Numbered from the stretch's first letter, positions 43,690 through 52,435 are shown. The stretch: 64,000 nucleotides of DNA from Oharaeibacter diazotrophicus (GCF_004362745.1 NZ_SNXY01000008.1:62001-126000); one strand, 5' to 3'. Numbers and translations are program-made. The notes: a model not told the origin generated them from the sequence alone.

Positions 43690-44487
43690 TCAGGGCGTCG
43701 GGATCGGACCCGGCGTCACGGTCGACGAACCCGCCGGCGCGTCGGTGCCGAACCACTTCTTGTGGATCGCCGCCAGGGTGCCGTCGGTCTTCATCGCGCC
43801 GATGGCGGCGTCGAGCTGGGTGAGCAGCGGGTGGTCCTTGCGCAGCATCAGGCCGTATTGCTCGCCGGTCTTGATGCGCTCCTTGACCGTCAGGTCGGTC
43901 ATCTTCAGGAAGGCGTATTCCATGCCCGGCACGTCCGAGACGGCGGCGTCGATCCGGCCGGCCATCAGGTCGAGCAGGAGGTCCTGCTGGGCGTTGTAGC
44001 CCTTGATCTCGGCGATGCCGAGCTTCTCCTGGTTGTCCTTCAGCCACTTCTCGCCGGTCGAGCCGGAGAGGCCGCCCGTGACCTTGCCCTTCAGGTCGGC
44101 GGCGCCGGCGACGGCGCTGTCCTTGCGGGTGGCGATGCCCATGTCGGCGTCGTAGTAGGCCTGGGTGAAGGACTGGCTGGCGAGGCGCTCCTTGGTGATG
44201 GTGATCGAGGAGATCGCCACGTCGATGCGGCCCGACGCGGTGGCCGCGAACAGCGCCTGGAAGCCGAGGTCGGAGATCTCGACGCCCTTGCCGATGCGCT
44301 TGGCCGCCTCGGTGGCGATGTCGACCTCGAAGCCCTCGAAGCCGCCGGCCTCGGTCTTGTACTCGAACGGCGGATTGGACGGATAGGCGCCGACGACGAG
44401 GTTGCCCTCGGCGAAGGCGGGCATGGCGAGGCCGGCGAGCGCGAGCGCGGCCGTGAGCCCCAGGACGGTGCGGCGGTTCGGCATCAT
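43690..44487 (-). CDS. Amino-acid ABC transporter substrate-binding protein
   Basis: A 265-aa periplasmic binding protein of family 3. The signal peptide RRTVLGLTAALALAGLAMPAFA has two Arg near a Tat-like start. Domain blocks are NLVVGAYPSNPPFEYKTEAGGFEGFEVDIATEAAKRIG, ISSITITKERLASQSFTQAYY and SGSTGEKWLK. The FEYK and aspartate pocket suit a polar amino acid ligand. A hairpin separates it from the permease, while the aminotransferase lies directly upstream on the same strand with 101 bp between. Confidence 0.93.
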   Translation of the reverse strand: MMPNRRTVLGLTAALALAGLAMPAFAEGNLVVGAYPSNPPFEYKTEAGGFEGFEVDIATEAAKRIGKGVEISDLGFQALFAATASGRIDVAISSITITKERLASQSFTQAYYDADMGIATRKDSAVAGAADLKGKVTGGLSGSTGEKWLKDNQEKLGIAEIKGYNAQQDLLLDLMAGRIDAAVSDVPGMEYAFLKMTDLTVKERIKTGEQYGLMLRKDHPLLTQLDAAIGAMKTDGTLAAIHKKWFGTDAPAGSSTVTPGPIPTP

Positions 44488-44588
44488 CGTGTCATTCCCC
44501 TCTCCTCGCGGCGCGTCCGACCAGCCGGACGCGCCCCCTGTCGCCATGCGGCCCGCCCCGTCTTCGCGCGGGTGCGGCGCCGGCGGCG

Positions 44589-45821
44589 TCACCGGTCGCC
44601 CGGTCGGCTCCCGCCGCCGAGCGCGCCGACCATGCGGTCGAGCGCCACGGCGAGCTCGCCGGTCTCGCGGAACACGCACATCCTGAGGAAGGCCCGCGAC
44701 GTCGCACCGAACAGGTATCCGGGCGACAGGCCGACCCTGGCTTCCTCGATGATCCTGCGGCAGGCGGCGGCCGAGTCCTCCTCGCCGTCGAGGCGGAAGA
44801 AGGCGTACATGCCGCCACGCGGCTTGACCGGCAGCCGGACGCCCGGGATCCGCGCCAGCCGGTCGTAGGCGAGGTCGAGGCCGTCGCGCACGCGGGTGCG
44901 GATCTCCTCGACCAGCCCCTCGCCGCGGGTCAGCGCCGCGGCGGCGCCGGCCTGCGCGAAGCCGGCGGTGCCGGAGTTGACGTACTGGGTCATCGCGGCG
45001 ACCTGCGGCGCGATCCGCGAGGGATGGGTCAGCCAGCCGACCCGCCAGCCGGTCATCGCCCAGGCCTTGGAGAAGCTGTTGATCGTGATCACCCGGTCGC
45101 CGTCCTCGGCGATCTCCAGCATCGACGGCGCCGAGCGGCCGGCGAAATAGAGCCGGTTGTAGACCTCGTCGGAGATGATCCAGACGCCGGTGCGGCGCGA
45201 GAAATCGAGGAGCGCTCGCAGTTCCTCCTCCGTCGCGGTCCAGCCGGTCGGGTTGGACGGCGTCGACAGGAAGATCGCCCGGGTGCGGGCGTCGCAGGCG
45301 GCGAACAGGCGGTCGAGGTCGAGGCGGAAGTCGTCGTCGAAGCCGAGCGGCACCGGCCGCGGCTCGCCGCCGACGAGGTGGATCGCGTTGTGGATGTTCG
45401 GCCACTGTGGCGAGACGTAGACGACGTTGGTGCCGAGGTCGACCAGCAGCTCCAGCGCCATCAGGAGCGCCTGCATGCCGCCGGGCGCGACGGTGGAACG
45501 GTCCGGCGCGATCGGCCGGCCGAACAGGCCGCTCTGGTAGGCCGAGAGCGCCTCCACCAGCGGCGCGGCGCCGCGCATGTTCGGGATGTAGAAGGTCTCG
45601 CCGGCGTCGAGCGAGGCCTTGGCGGCGTCGCGGATGAAGGCCGGGGTGACGATGTCGCCCTCGCCGTACCAGAGCGGGATGACGCCGCCGACCTCCTGCG
45701 CCCGCACCGCCAGCGCGGCGATGTTCTCGGTGCGCAGATCCTGGATCTGCGGCCGGATCCCGGTCAGCGGATCGCGCTCCGGGTGGTTGGCGGGATGGGT
45801 CGGCGCCGGCTTGGACGACAT
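44589..45821 (-). CDS. PLP-dependent class I/II aminotransferase
   Basis: A 410-aa fold-type I aminotransferase. Signature blocks are YIPNMRGAAPLVEALSAY, SPQWPNIHNAI, STPSNPTGWTATEEE, ISDEVYNRLYF and SFSKAWAMTGWRVGWLTHPS, whose Lys forms the Schiff base with PLP. It converts an amino acid to its 2-oxo acid; the substrate is unknown. Next to an amino-acid importer and divergent from a GntR-regulated oxidoreductase/aldolase pair, it likely performs the first step of an amino-acid catabolic route. The GTATAC site 73 bp upstream suggests GntR control. Confidence 0.93.
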   Translation of the reverse strand: MSSKPAPTHPANHPERDPLTGIRPQIQDLRTENIAALAVRAQEVGGVIPLWYGEGDIVTPAFIRDAAKASLDAGETFYIPNMRGAAPLVEALSAYQSGLFGRPIAPDRSTVAPGGMQALLMALELLVDLGTNVVYVSPQWPNIHNAIHLVGGEPRPVPLGFDDDFRLDLDRLFAACDARTRAIFLSTPSNPTGWTATEEELRALLDFSRRTGVWIISDEVYNRLYFAGRSAPSMLEIAEDGDRVITINSFSKAWAMTGWRVGWLTHPSRIAPQVAAMTQYVNSGTAGFAQAGAAAALTRGEGLVEEIRTRVRDGLDLAYDRLARIPGVRLPVKPRGGMYAFFRLDGEEDSAAACRRIIEEARVGLSPGYLFGATSRAFLRMCVFRETGELAVALDRMVGALGGGSRPGDR

Positions 45822-45890
45822 CTTGGAACCGGGATCGGACGGGGCGTGGCGCGGCCGGGCCGCGGGGGACGACGACGATCCTGCGTCAGA

Positions 45891-45902
45891 ACCGTATACC
45901 GT
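45891..45902. promoter_or_regulatory. GntR operator candidate 1 (ACCGTATACCGT)
   Basis: A GTATAC core (45894-45899) about 73 bp upstream of the aminotransferase start. FCD-type GntR regulators often bind palindromes with a GTATAC centre, and the same core recurs at 46035 in the same divergent region. Confidence 0.5.
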
Positions 45903-46030
45903 TCAAGATTGAAATTTCGGCGCCGTCCTCTTGCCGGCGCCCGAAAAATCGCCCTACCCTCGCGCTGCGGGTGGCGACTTCCGATCTCATCGGGATCCGA
46001 ATGCCCGTTCCGGCCCCGGAATGGCCGGAT

Positions 46031-46044
46031 AATCGTATACGGAA
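46031..46044. promoter_or_regulatory. GntR operator candidate 2 (AATCGTATACGGAA)
   Basis: A GTATAC core (46035-46040) ending 22 bp before the gntR-type gene ATG, well placed for autoregulation. It pairs with the site at 45894. Confidence 0.5.
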
Positions 46045-46062
46045 TCGACGAGGTCCTCGGCA

Positions 46063-46785
46063 ATGGACACGGGCGGCGCCGCCATCCCCCGACGGAGCGA
46101 GAGCCTGCGGGCGCGGGTCTACGACGACCTGATCGACCGCATCCGCCGCGGCGCCGTCGGCCGCGACGACCGGCTCGTCGACACCGAGATCGCCGCCCGG
46201 CTCGGGGTGTCCCGGATGCCGGTGCGCGAGGCGCTGCTGCAGCTGACCAACGAGGGCTATCTCGTCGGCACCACCCGCGGCTTCATGCGGCCGAAGCTGA
46301 CGCTCGCCGACGTCGCCGACGTCTTCGAGGTGCGCCGGCTGCTGGAGCCGCGCGCCGCCGCCCACGCCGCCCAGGCGCTCGACGCCGACGGACTCGCCCG
46401 GCTCGACACCGCCCTCGCCGCCGCCCGGGCCGCGGTGACGGCCGGCGACACCGACGGCCTCTTCCGCGCCAACGTCGCCTTCCGCGACGCCTGGACCGGG
46501 GCGGTGCGCAACGTCCGCCTCACCGCCGCGATCGCGCGCTTCGTCGACCACGTCCAGGTGGTGCGCCTCGCCACCCTGTCCGACCCGGCGACGCAGCCGG
46601 TCGTGGTCGAGGGCCTCGCCCGGCTCGCCGACGCCTTCCGGCGCCGCGACGGCGTCGCCGCCCACGACCGCATGGCCCGCTTCATCGACACCGCCGAGGA
46701 GTGCTTCGGCCGCCTCGCCGCCGTCGACGCCGACGGGGCGATCGACTTTGCCGGTTCGATCGCCCCGTCGGCGGCGGCGGGCTGA
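46063..46785 (+). CDS. GntR-family (FCD) transcriptional regulator
   Basis: A 240-aa repressor/activator. The winged HTH (RSESLRARVYDDLIDRIRRGAVGRDDRLVDTEIAARLGVSRMPVREALLQLTNEGYL, about 10-70) is classic GntR; the C-terminal FCD ligand domain (EVRRLLEPRAAAHAAQALDADG) has the metal-ligand Asp and His region. It is first of a plus-strand operon with the flavin oxidoreductase and aldolase (30 bp to the next start) and divergent from the transporter/aminotransferase unit. Two GTATAC sites in the shared region fit joint control, probably by a pathway intermediate. Confidence 0.94.
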   Translation: MDTGGAAIPRRSESLRARVYDDLIDRIRRGAVGRDDRLVDTEIAARLGVSRMPVREALLQLTNEGYLVGTTRGFMRPKLTLADVADVFEVRRLLEPRAAAHAAQALDADGLARLDTALAAARAAVTAGDTDGLFRANVAFRDAWTGAVRNVRLTAAIARFVDHVQVVRLATLSDPATQPVVVEGLARLADAFRRRDGVAAHDRMARFIDTAEECFGRLAAVDADGAIDFAGSIAPSAAAG

Positions 46786-46815
46786 CCGAGGGACCACGAG
46801 GGAGGAGCAAGGGCC

Positions 46816-47925
46816 GTGATCTCGCCGCATCCGCTCGACGGGCCGCACCGTTTCAAGCTCGGCGTCTTCTCCATGAACGCCGACGGCGGCCTCGCGCTCA
46901 CCACCGTGCCGGAGCGCTGGCGCGCCTCCTGGGCCGACAACCTCGCCGCCGCGCGGATCGCCGACGACGCCGGCTTCGACTTCCTGCTGCCGATCGCGCG
47001 CTGGCGCGGCTTCGGCGGCCGGACCCGGGCGCGCGAATGGTCGTTCGAGACCTTCACCTGGGCGGCCGCGCTCGCCGCGGCGACGCGGCGGATCGCGCTG
47101 TTCGCCACCGTCCACGTGCCGCTGGTCCACCCGCTCCACGCCGCCAAGGCGCTCGCCACCGTCGACCACGTCTCGGGCGGGCGGGCCGGGCTGAACATCG
47201 TCTGCGGCTGGAATCCCGACGAGTTCGCCATGTTCGGCCAGAGCGTCGACGCGCGCGGCTACGACCGCGCCGACGAGTGGCTGACGATCGTCGAGCGCGC
47301 CTATGCCGAGGCCGAGCCGTTCGACTTCGACGGCGCATACTACCGCCTGAAGGGCGTCGTCAGCCGGCCCGCCAGCCTGCGCCTGCCCAGGCCGCCGACC
47401 ATGAACGCCGCCTTCGGCGGACCCGGCCGCGACTTCGCCGCCCGGCGCTGCGACTATCTCTTCACCACCTTCTCCGACGTCGAAGACGGACGCGCCCACG
47501 TCGCCGACATCGCCGCACGCGCCGCCGCGGCCGGCCGCGACGTCGGCGTCCACACCGTCTGCCACGTGGTGTGCCGGCAGAGCCGAGCCGAGGCGGAGGA
47601 CTGGTACCGCCGCTACGCCGAGACCGAGGCGGACCACTGCGCCGTCGACGAACACATGGCCAAGAAGAAGGAATTCTCCGGCTCGCACGACCCGGCCGCC
47701 TACGAGCGCTACCGCCGCCGCTTCGCCGGCGGGGCCGGAAGCTATCCGCTGGTCGGCACGCCGGACGACGTCGCCGCCGAGATCGCGGCCATCGCGGAGG
47801 CCGGCTTCGCCGGCGCCGCCCTCTCCTTCGTCGACTACCGCGGCGAACTGCCCTTCTTCGCCGAGACCGTGCTGCCGCGCCTCGCCCGCGCCGGCCTCAG
47901 GCACCCGGAGACCGTGTCATGCTGA
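46816..47925 (+). CDS. RutA-like LLM-class flavin-dependent monooxygenase
   Basis: A 369-aa class C flavin monooxygenase with a GTG start preceded by GGAGG. The TIM-barrel family blocks are FKLGVFSMNADGGLALTT, DDAGFDFLLPIARWRGFGG, ARREWSFETFTWAAALAAATRRIALFATVHVP and VDHVSGGRAGLNIVCGWNPDEFAMFG. These resemble RutA, SsuD and DmoA subgroups, in which reduced FMN from a separate reductase attacks the substrate; no reductase gene is adjacent. It ends overlapping the aldolase start. Placement in the GntR operon suggests oxidation of an intermediate from amino-acid breakdown. Confidence 0.9.
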   Translation: MISPHPLDGPHRFKLGVFSMNADGGLALTTVPERWRASWADNLAAARIADDAGFDFLLPIARWRGFGGRTRAREWSFETFTWAAALAAATRRIALFATVHVPLVHPLHAAKALATVDHVSGGRAGLNIVCGWNPDEFAMFGQSVDARGYDRADEWLTIVERAYAEAEPFDFDGAYYRLKGVVSRPASLRLPRPPTMNAAFGGPGRDFAARRCDYLFTTFSDVEDGRAHVADIAARAAAAGRDVGVHTVCHVVCRQSRAEAEDWYRRYAETEADHCAVDEHMAKKKEFSGSHDPAAYERYRRRFAGGAGSYPLVGTPDDVAAEIAAIAEAGFAGAALSFVDYRGELPFFAETVLPRLARAGLRHPETVSC

Positions 47926-48677
47926 TGTCCGCCGCAACGCCCTTCTCCCGACGCCTGAAGGACGGCGAGCGGTTCGCCCTGGCCTGGCTGGCGCTCGGCG
48001 CGCCGGCGATCGCGGAGATCGCCGTCGCCGCCGGCGCCGACGGCCTCGTCCTCGACCTCCAGCACGGCCTGTTCGACCGCGCCGGCCTCGAGGCCGCGGT
48101 GGCGGCCTCGGGCGCGGCGCCGGCGATCGTGCGGGTCGCCGAGAACGGCGCGACCGCGATCTCGACGGCGCTCGACGCCGGCGCCGACGGCGTGCTGGTG
48201 CCGCTGGTCGAGAGCGCGTCGGAAGCGGCGGCGGCGGTCGCGCACGCCCGCTTCCCCCCGCACGGCCGGCGCTCCGGCGGCGGCGTCCGGCCGCTCGCGG
48301 CGGGCTTCGCCGCCTATCTCGACCGGGCCGCCGAGGCGACCGTCGGGGTGATGATCGAGACCGCGGCCGGCGTCGAGGCGGCCGAGGCGATTGCGGCCGT
48401 GCCCGGGCTCGACTTCGTCCTGGTCGGCACCGGGGACCTGCGCCTCTCCTACGCCGACCGGCCGGATCCGGACGCCGCCCGCGAGGCCGGCTGCGCGCGC
48501 GTGCTCGCGGCCTGCCGCGCCGCCGGCCTGCCCGCCGGCATCTTCACCACGACCGTGGCCGACGCGGCGGCGCGGCGCGCCGAGGGCTGGGCGGTCACCG
48601 TCGCCGCCAACGACATCGACGCGGTCGTGGCGGGCTTCCGCAACGCCGTGGCGGCGCTGCGCGACACCGGCGCCTAG
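47919..48677 (+). CDS. HpcH/HpaI-family aldolase
   Basis: A 252-aa class II pyruvate-type aldolase. Motifs are WLALGAPAIAEIAVAAGADGLVLDLQHGLFD (catalytic His in DLQHG), ADGVLVPLVESASEA, VGVMIETAAGVEAAEAIAAVPGLDFVLVGTGDL (metal Glu and Asp). It cleaves 4-hydroxy-2-oxo acids to pyruvate plus an aldehyde; the substrate here is unknown. Starts at 47919 and at 47925 (TGATG overlap with the previous stop) are both in frame. The stop TAG (48675-48677) is the first base triplet of a palindromic repeat. Confidence 0.9.
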   Translation: MLMSAATPFSRRLKDGERFALAWLALGAPAIAEIAVAAGADGLVLDLQHGLFDRAGLEAAVAASGAAPAIVRVAENGATAISTALDAGADGVLVPLVESASEAAAAVAHARFPPHGRRSGGGVRPLAAGFAAYLDRAAEATVGVMIETAAGVEAAEAIAAVPGLDFVLVGTGDLRLSYADRPDPDAAREAGCARVLAACRAAGLPAGIFTTTVADAAARRAEGWAVTVAANDIDAVVAGFRNAVAALRDTGA

Positions 48678-48735
48678 AGCGCTGGAGCATTCTCTCATCG
48701 ACCAAGTCATGCAACTTGGTCGGAGAATGCTCTAG
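48675..48735. repeat. Palindromic TAGAGC...GCTCTA repeat with double stem
   Basis: A 61-bp imperfect palindrome: outer stem GAGCATTCTC (48685-48694) with GAGAATGCTC (48723-48732), inner stem CGACCAAGT (48699-48707) with ACTTGGTCG (48714-48722). It belongs to a style of dispersed repeats common in Hyphomicrobiales. The left end supplies the aldolase TAG stop and the right end (CTA on plus) supplies the TAG stop of the convergent DUF1127 gene. It probably serves as a bidirectional terminator. Confidence 0.8.
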
Positions 48736-48911
48736 TCGCGCCAGGGATCGCGGCGGCGCGGCGGCCGGCCGTCGGCGAGGCCGACGTCGCGACGCTGGTC
48801 GTCGGAGAGGTCGGCGGCGTCGGGCAGGCGGGCCGACGGGCCGCCGAGGAGGCGGACGACGGCGAGGCCCGACCACCGCAGGGCGGTGGTGGCGAAGGAT
48901 GCGGCGGTCAT
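48732..48911 (-). CDS. DUF1127-like small protein
   Basis: A 59-aa protein. The C-terminal half contains PDAADLSDDQRRDVGLADGRPPRRRD, the DUF1127 pattern LSDxQLRDIGL followed by basic residues. Such short Arg-rich proteins of alphaproteobacteria can bind RNA or affect envelope phosphate and stress responses. The stop codon lies in the adjacent palindromic repeat. It is divergent from a GcvA-like LysR gene (99 bp), the usual pairing, so the LysR protein likely regulates it. Confidence 0.8.
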   Translation of the reverse strand: MTAASFATTALRWSGLAVVRLLGGPSARLPDAADLSDDQRRDVGLADGRPPRRRDPWRD

Positions 48912-49010
48912 GGTGGCGTCCCCTGTGGGATCTATGGGATAAGGGGAAGGATCGCGCGGATCACCGCCGCCGACCAACGAAACCTCGACGGGTCGCCACA
49001 AGGTGAACTC

Positions 49011-49922
49011 ATGCCTGCCGACAGCCTGCCGCCGCTCGCGGCGATCCGCTGCTTCGAAGCGGCGGCGCGCCACCGCAACTTCACCCGCGCCGGCGACGAG
49101 CTCGGCCTGACCCAGGCCGCGGTGAGCTGGCAGATCCGCGCACTCGAGGACCGGCTCGGCGCGCCGCTGTTCGTGCGCGGCCCGCGCGGGGTCGAGCTCA
49201 CCGCCCTCGGCGCCGGCCTGCTGCCGCGGGTGACCGGCGCCTTCGCCGACCTGCGCGCCGCCTTCGAGGACGCCGGCCGGTCGGTCGGGGGCACGCTGGT
49301 GATCGACTGCGTCGCCACCTTCGCCATGAGCTGGCTCGCCGCAAGGCTCGGCGCGTTCCAGCTCCGCCACCCCGACCTCGCCGTCCGCCTCCATACCAAC
49401 GCCCGCCTGGTCGACTTCGCGCGCGACGCGGTCGACGTCGCGATCCGCAGCGGCGACGGCCGCTGGCCGGGCCTCGTCGTCCACCCGCTGTTCGAGGTCA
49501 CCTTCACGCCGATGGCCAGCCCGCGCCTCCTCGCCGCCCATCCGATGGGGCGACCGGAGGACCTCTTGGCGCTGCCGCTGATCGACCGCCGCGATCCCTG
49601 GTGGCTGCAGTGGTTCGAGGACCTCGGCATCGACGCCTCGGAGGTGACGCGGCGCACCGACCTCGCCGTCGAGACCCAGGCCCTCGCCGCCCGGGCGGCC
49701 ATCGCCGGCCAGGGCGTCGCGATGCTGACGCCCGCCTTCTTCCGCACCGAGATCGAGACGGGCCTGCTGGTGCGGCCGTTCCCGCACGTCGGGAGCCGGG
49801 GCAGCCACTATCACCTCGTCTACCCCGAGAGCCGTCGCCACGCGCCGAAGGTGCGGGCCTTCCGCGACTGGCTGCTGGCCGAGGTGCGCGCCGCCCCGCC
49901 CGGATCGGGCAGCGACGAATAA
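49011..49922 (+). CDS. LysR-family transcriptional regulator (GcvA-like)
   Basis: A 303-aa LTTR. The N-terminal HTH (LPPLAAIRCFEAAARHRNFTRAGDELGLTQAAVSWQIRALEDRLGAPLFVR, about 7-60) is typical of the GcvA-like subgroup, and the C-terminal ligand domain begins near GGTLVIDCVATFAMSWLAARLG. GcvA-like regulators commonly sit divergent from DUF1127 genes in Hyphomicrobiales, as here. The effector is unknown. A hairpin of nine nearly paired bases (50001-50009 with 50028-50036) follows 79 bp after the stop. Confidence 0.94.
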   Translation: MPADSLPPLAAIRCFEAAARHRNFTRAGDELGLTQAAVSWQIRALEDRLGAPLFVRGPRGVELTALGAGLLPRVTGAFADLRAAFEDAGRSVGGTLVIDCVATFAMSWLAARLGAFQLRHPDLAVRLHTNARLVDFARDAVDVAIRSGDGRWPGLVVHPLFEVTFTPMASPRLLAAHPMGRPEDLLALPLIDRRDPWWLQWFEDLGIDASEVTRRTDLAVETQALAARAAIAGQGVAMLTPAFFRTEIETGLLVRPFPHVGSRGSHYHLVYPESRRHAPKVRAFRDWLLAEVRAAPPGSGSDE

Positions 49923-50148
49923 TGCCGGCCGCAACGGGAACGAATCGCCTGCACGCTCCGCGCGAGACGAACGAACGACGCCGGGTCGGTCATTCTACGT
50001 ATAAGTACGCTTTTCTTGCTCCCTCTCCGTACTTGTAAGCCCGCTCACGAGTTCGTTACCGTCTCATTTCCGCCCCGATAGAGGGTGTGGCCGTACCGGA
50101 GCGACGCGCGGTGGGGCGCCGCGCCGGACGCCAGCAGGGAGTGACGAC

Positions 50149-51684
50149 ATGCGCCGCAAGACGAGTATCGGACTGATTCTCGCCCTCCTCGCCACGCCGG
50201 TCCCGGCCTTGGCCGCCGACCTGACGCCCGCCAATTCCGGACGCCTCGAGGCGGCGGCCGGCACCGGCGCCACCCGCCTCCACCTCCTGATGCTGCAGCA
50301 GATCGCCAAGATCAGCGACGGCACCCGCGCCTCCGGCACGATCGGCTTCCGCCGCTCCGGCGATTACGTGAAGTTCGTGCTGCGCCTCGCCGGCCTGACC
50401 CCGCGCGAGCAGGTGTTCGACTACGACAAGTTCACCGAGACCGGCACGCCGGTGTTCGAGCAGACCAGGCCGACCTTCAAGGCCTTCGCCCACGAGACCG
50501 ACTTCCTGACCATGGAGTATTCCGCGGCCGGCGACGTCGCCGGGCGGATCATCATCGCCAAGGGCACCACCGTGCCGCCGACCGGCGACGCCGGCACCAC
50601 CGCCAGCGGCTGCAAGCCGGGCGACTTCGGACCGTCCACCAAGGGCAGGATCGCGCTGATCCAGCGCGGCACCTGCACCTTCGGCGAGAAGGCCGCCAAC
50701 GCCGCCGCCGCCGGCGCGGTCGCCGCCGTCATCTTCAACGAGGGCCAGGACGGCCGCACCGATACCCTGTCGGGCACACTCGGCGGCCGGGCCGCGATCC
50801 CGGTGCTGGGAACGAGCTACGCCGTCGGCAAGGAGCTCTACGACCGCGTCAAGGCCGGCAACGTGGTGACGCTGCACGTGAAGGTCGAGGCCGAGACCAA
50901 GACGGTCAAGACCTTCAACGTCATCGCCGACCGAAAGGGCGTGCGCGACGACCGCGTCGTGGTGGTCGGCGCCCATCTCGACAGCGTCGAGGAGGGCCCG
51001 GGCATCAACGACAACGGCACCGGCACGGCGCAGCTGCTCGCGACCGCGGTCGGCATGAAGCTCCTCGGAATCAAGCCGGAGAACACCGTCCGCTTCGCCT
51101 TCTGGGGCGCCGAGGAATCCGGCCTGATCGGCTCGACCTTCTACGTCGACTCCCTGTCCGACGCCGAGAAGGCCAAGATCATGGCCAACCTCAACTTCGA
51201 CATGCTGGGCTCGCCCAACTACGCCCGCCTCGTCTACGACGGCGACGGCACCCTCGGCGACGCCGGCCCGACCGGATCGGCGGCGATCGAGCACCTGTTC
51301 CAGGCCTATTTCAAGAAGAAGGGCCTCGCCAGCCAGCCGACCGAGTTCGACGGCCGCTCGGACTACTTCGCCTTCATCGACGCCGGCATTCCGGCGGGCG
51401 GCCTGTTCTCGGGCGCCGAAGAGGTGAAGACCAAGGCGCAGGTCAAGCTCTACGGCGGCACCGCCGGCAAGGCCTTCGACGAGTGCTACCACAAGGCCTG
51501 CGACGGCTTCGGCAACGTCAACTTCAAGGCGATGCAGGAGCTGGGCGGGGCCGCGGTCAACGCGATCCTGACGCTGGCGACCACCAAGGTGGACATCCGC
51601 GCCGAGGGCGCCCCGGCGGCCGTCAGGTCGGCGCGCTCGGCCGCGGCGAGCGCCGAGTGGCGCGGCGGCCACCTCGTCCGCTGA
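50149..51684 (+). CDS. Secreted M28-family aminopeptidase with PA domain
   Basis: A 511-aa exported metallopeptidase: signal peptide to about residue 24 (ALAA), a PA domain (about 140-240: KGRIALIQRGTCTFGEKAANAAAAGAVAAVIFNEG), then the M28 core. Zinc and catalytic residues sit in VVVVGAHLDSVEEGPGINDNGTGTAQLLATA (His, Asp) and FWGAEESGLIGSTFYV (Glu-Glu), with later YFAFIDAGIPAGGLFSGAEE. The domain order matches aminopeptidase Y/S-like enzymes releasing N-terminal residues outside the cell. Disulfide-type cysteines appear near CYHKACDGF. Confidence 0.93.
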   Translation: MRRKTSIGLILALLATPVPALAADLTPANSGRLEAAAGTGATRLHLLMLQQIAKISDGTRASGTIGFRRSGDYVKFVLRLAGLTPREQVFDYDKFTETGTPVFEQTRPTFKAFAHETDFLTMEYSAAGDVAGRIIIAKGTTVPPTGDAGTTASGCKPGDFGPSTKGRIALIQRGTCTFGEKAANAAAAGAVAAVIFNEGQDGRTDTLSGTLGGRAAIPVLGTSYAVGKELYDRVKAGNVVTLHVKVEAETKTVKTFNVIADRKGVRDDRVVVVGAHLDSVEEGPGINDNGTGTAQLLATAVGMKLLGIKPENTVRFAFWGAEESGLIGSTFYVDSLSDAEKAKIMANLNFDMLGSPNYARLVYDGDGTLGDAGPTGSAAIEHLFQAYFKKKGLASQPTEFDGRSDYFAFIDAGIPAGGLFSGAEEVKTKAQVKLYGGTAGKAFDECYHKACDGFGNVNFKAMQELGGAAVNAILTLATTKVDIRAEGAPAAVRSARSAAASAEWRGGHLVR

Positions 51685-51708
51685 CGGCCCGCCGTCGACG
51701 CGAAACCC

Positions 51709-51733
51709 GGAGCGGCGGCGACGCCGCCGCTCC
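51709..51733. terminator. Bidirectional terminator hairpin
   Basis: A perfect 11-bp GC stem with loop GAC (51709-51719 with 51723-51733) between the convergent M28 peptidase and thpR genes. Confidence 0.6.
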
Positions 51734-51764
51734 GACCGGCAGTCGCACTTTCTCGCGCCGGGTG

Positions 51765-52304
51765 TCAGGCGGCGAGCGGGTAGGCCTCCTCGACCAGATA
51801 GGGCCCGCCGCCGACCGAGCTCCGCGACGAGTAGAGCACGAAGCGGTCGACGTCGAAGGACGGACCGCGGAAGCCGCCGTGCTCGGCGAGCCAGCGCGCC
51901 ACCTCGGCCGGTGCCGCGCCCTTGAGCCGGGCGACCGTGACGTGCGGCACGTAGCGCCGTCCCTCCGCGGGCAGGCCGAGGCGCTGGACGATGCGCTCGT
52001 GCTCGGCCTGGAGGTCGACCAGCGCCTGGGTCGGCTCGACCCGGAGCACCAGCGAGTGCGGCACCCGTCCCGAGGCGAAGCAGTCGAGGCCGCCGAGGGT
52101 CAGCCGGAACGGCGGCCGGTAGACGCGGTCGAGCGCGGCGGCGATCTCGTCGGCGGTGCGGCCGTCGGTGTCGCCGATGAAGCGCAGCGTGACGTGGTAG
52201 TTTTCGGCGTCGATCCAGCGCGCCCCCGGCAGCCCGCCCTTCAGCAGGGAGAGCGCCATCCTCACGGCGGCGGGAATCTCGAGGGCCGTGAACAGTCTGG
52301 TCAT
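51765..52304 (-). CDS. thpR: RNA 2',3'-cyclic phosphodiesterase
   Basis: A 179-aa 2H phosphoesterase. The start at 52304 gives the family N-terminus TRLFTALEIPAAVRMALS. The two catalytic HxT/S motifs are HVTLRFIG (about residue 36) and YVPHVTVARLK (about residue 125). It hydrolyses 2',3'-cyclic phosphates at RNA ends and can ligate tRNA halves in vitro; its cellular substrate is unsettled. Monocistronic. Confidence 0.94.
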   Translation of the reverse strand: MTRLFTALEIPAAVRMALSLLKGGLPGARWIDAENYHVTLRFIGDTDGRTADEIAAALDRVYRPPFRLTLGGLDCFASGRVPHSLVLRVEPTQALVDLQAEHERIVQRLGLPAEGRRYVPHVTVARLKGAAPAEVARWLAEHGGFRGPSFDVDRFVLYSSRSSVGGGPYLVEEAYPLAA

Positions 52305-52435
52305 GATGCCTCTCCGACTCGGCTCGGCCGATCCCGATGGTGCGGGCAACGACCGGGCCGATGCAAGTGCGTGACATGCAAGAGGCAGGCCGGTACGAAG
52401 CCGGCTCTCCCGGCCAACCCAACGGAGACAGGGTG

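Noticed and set aside
45024-48677. A 1217-codon plus-strand open frame
   Set aside because: Only the last 253 codons (from 47919) are a real gene, the HpcH/HpaI aldolase; the rest is antisense or out of frame to known genes.
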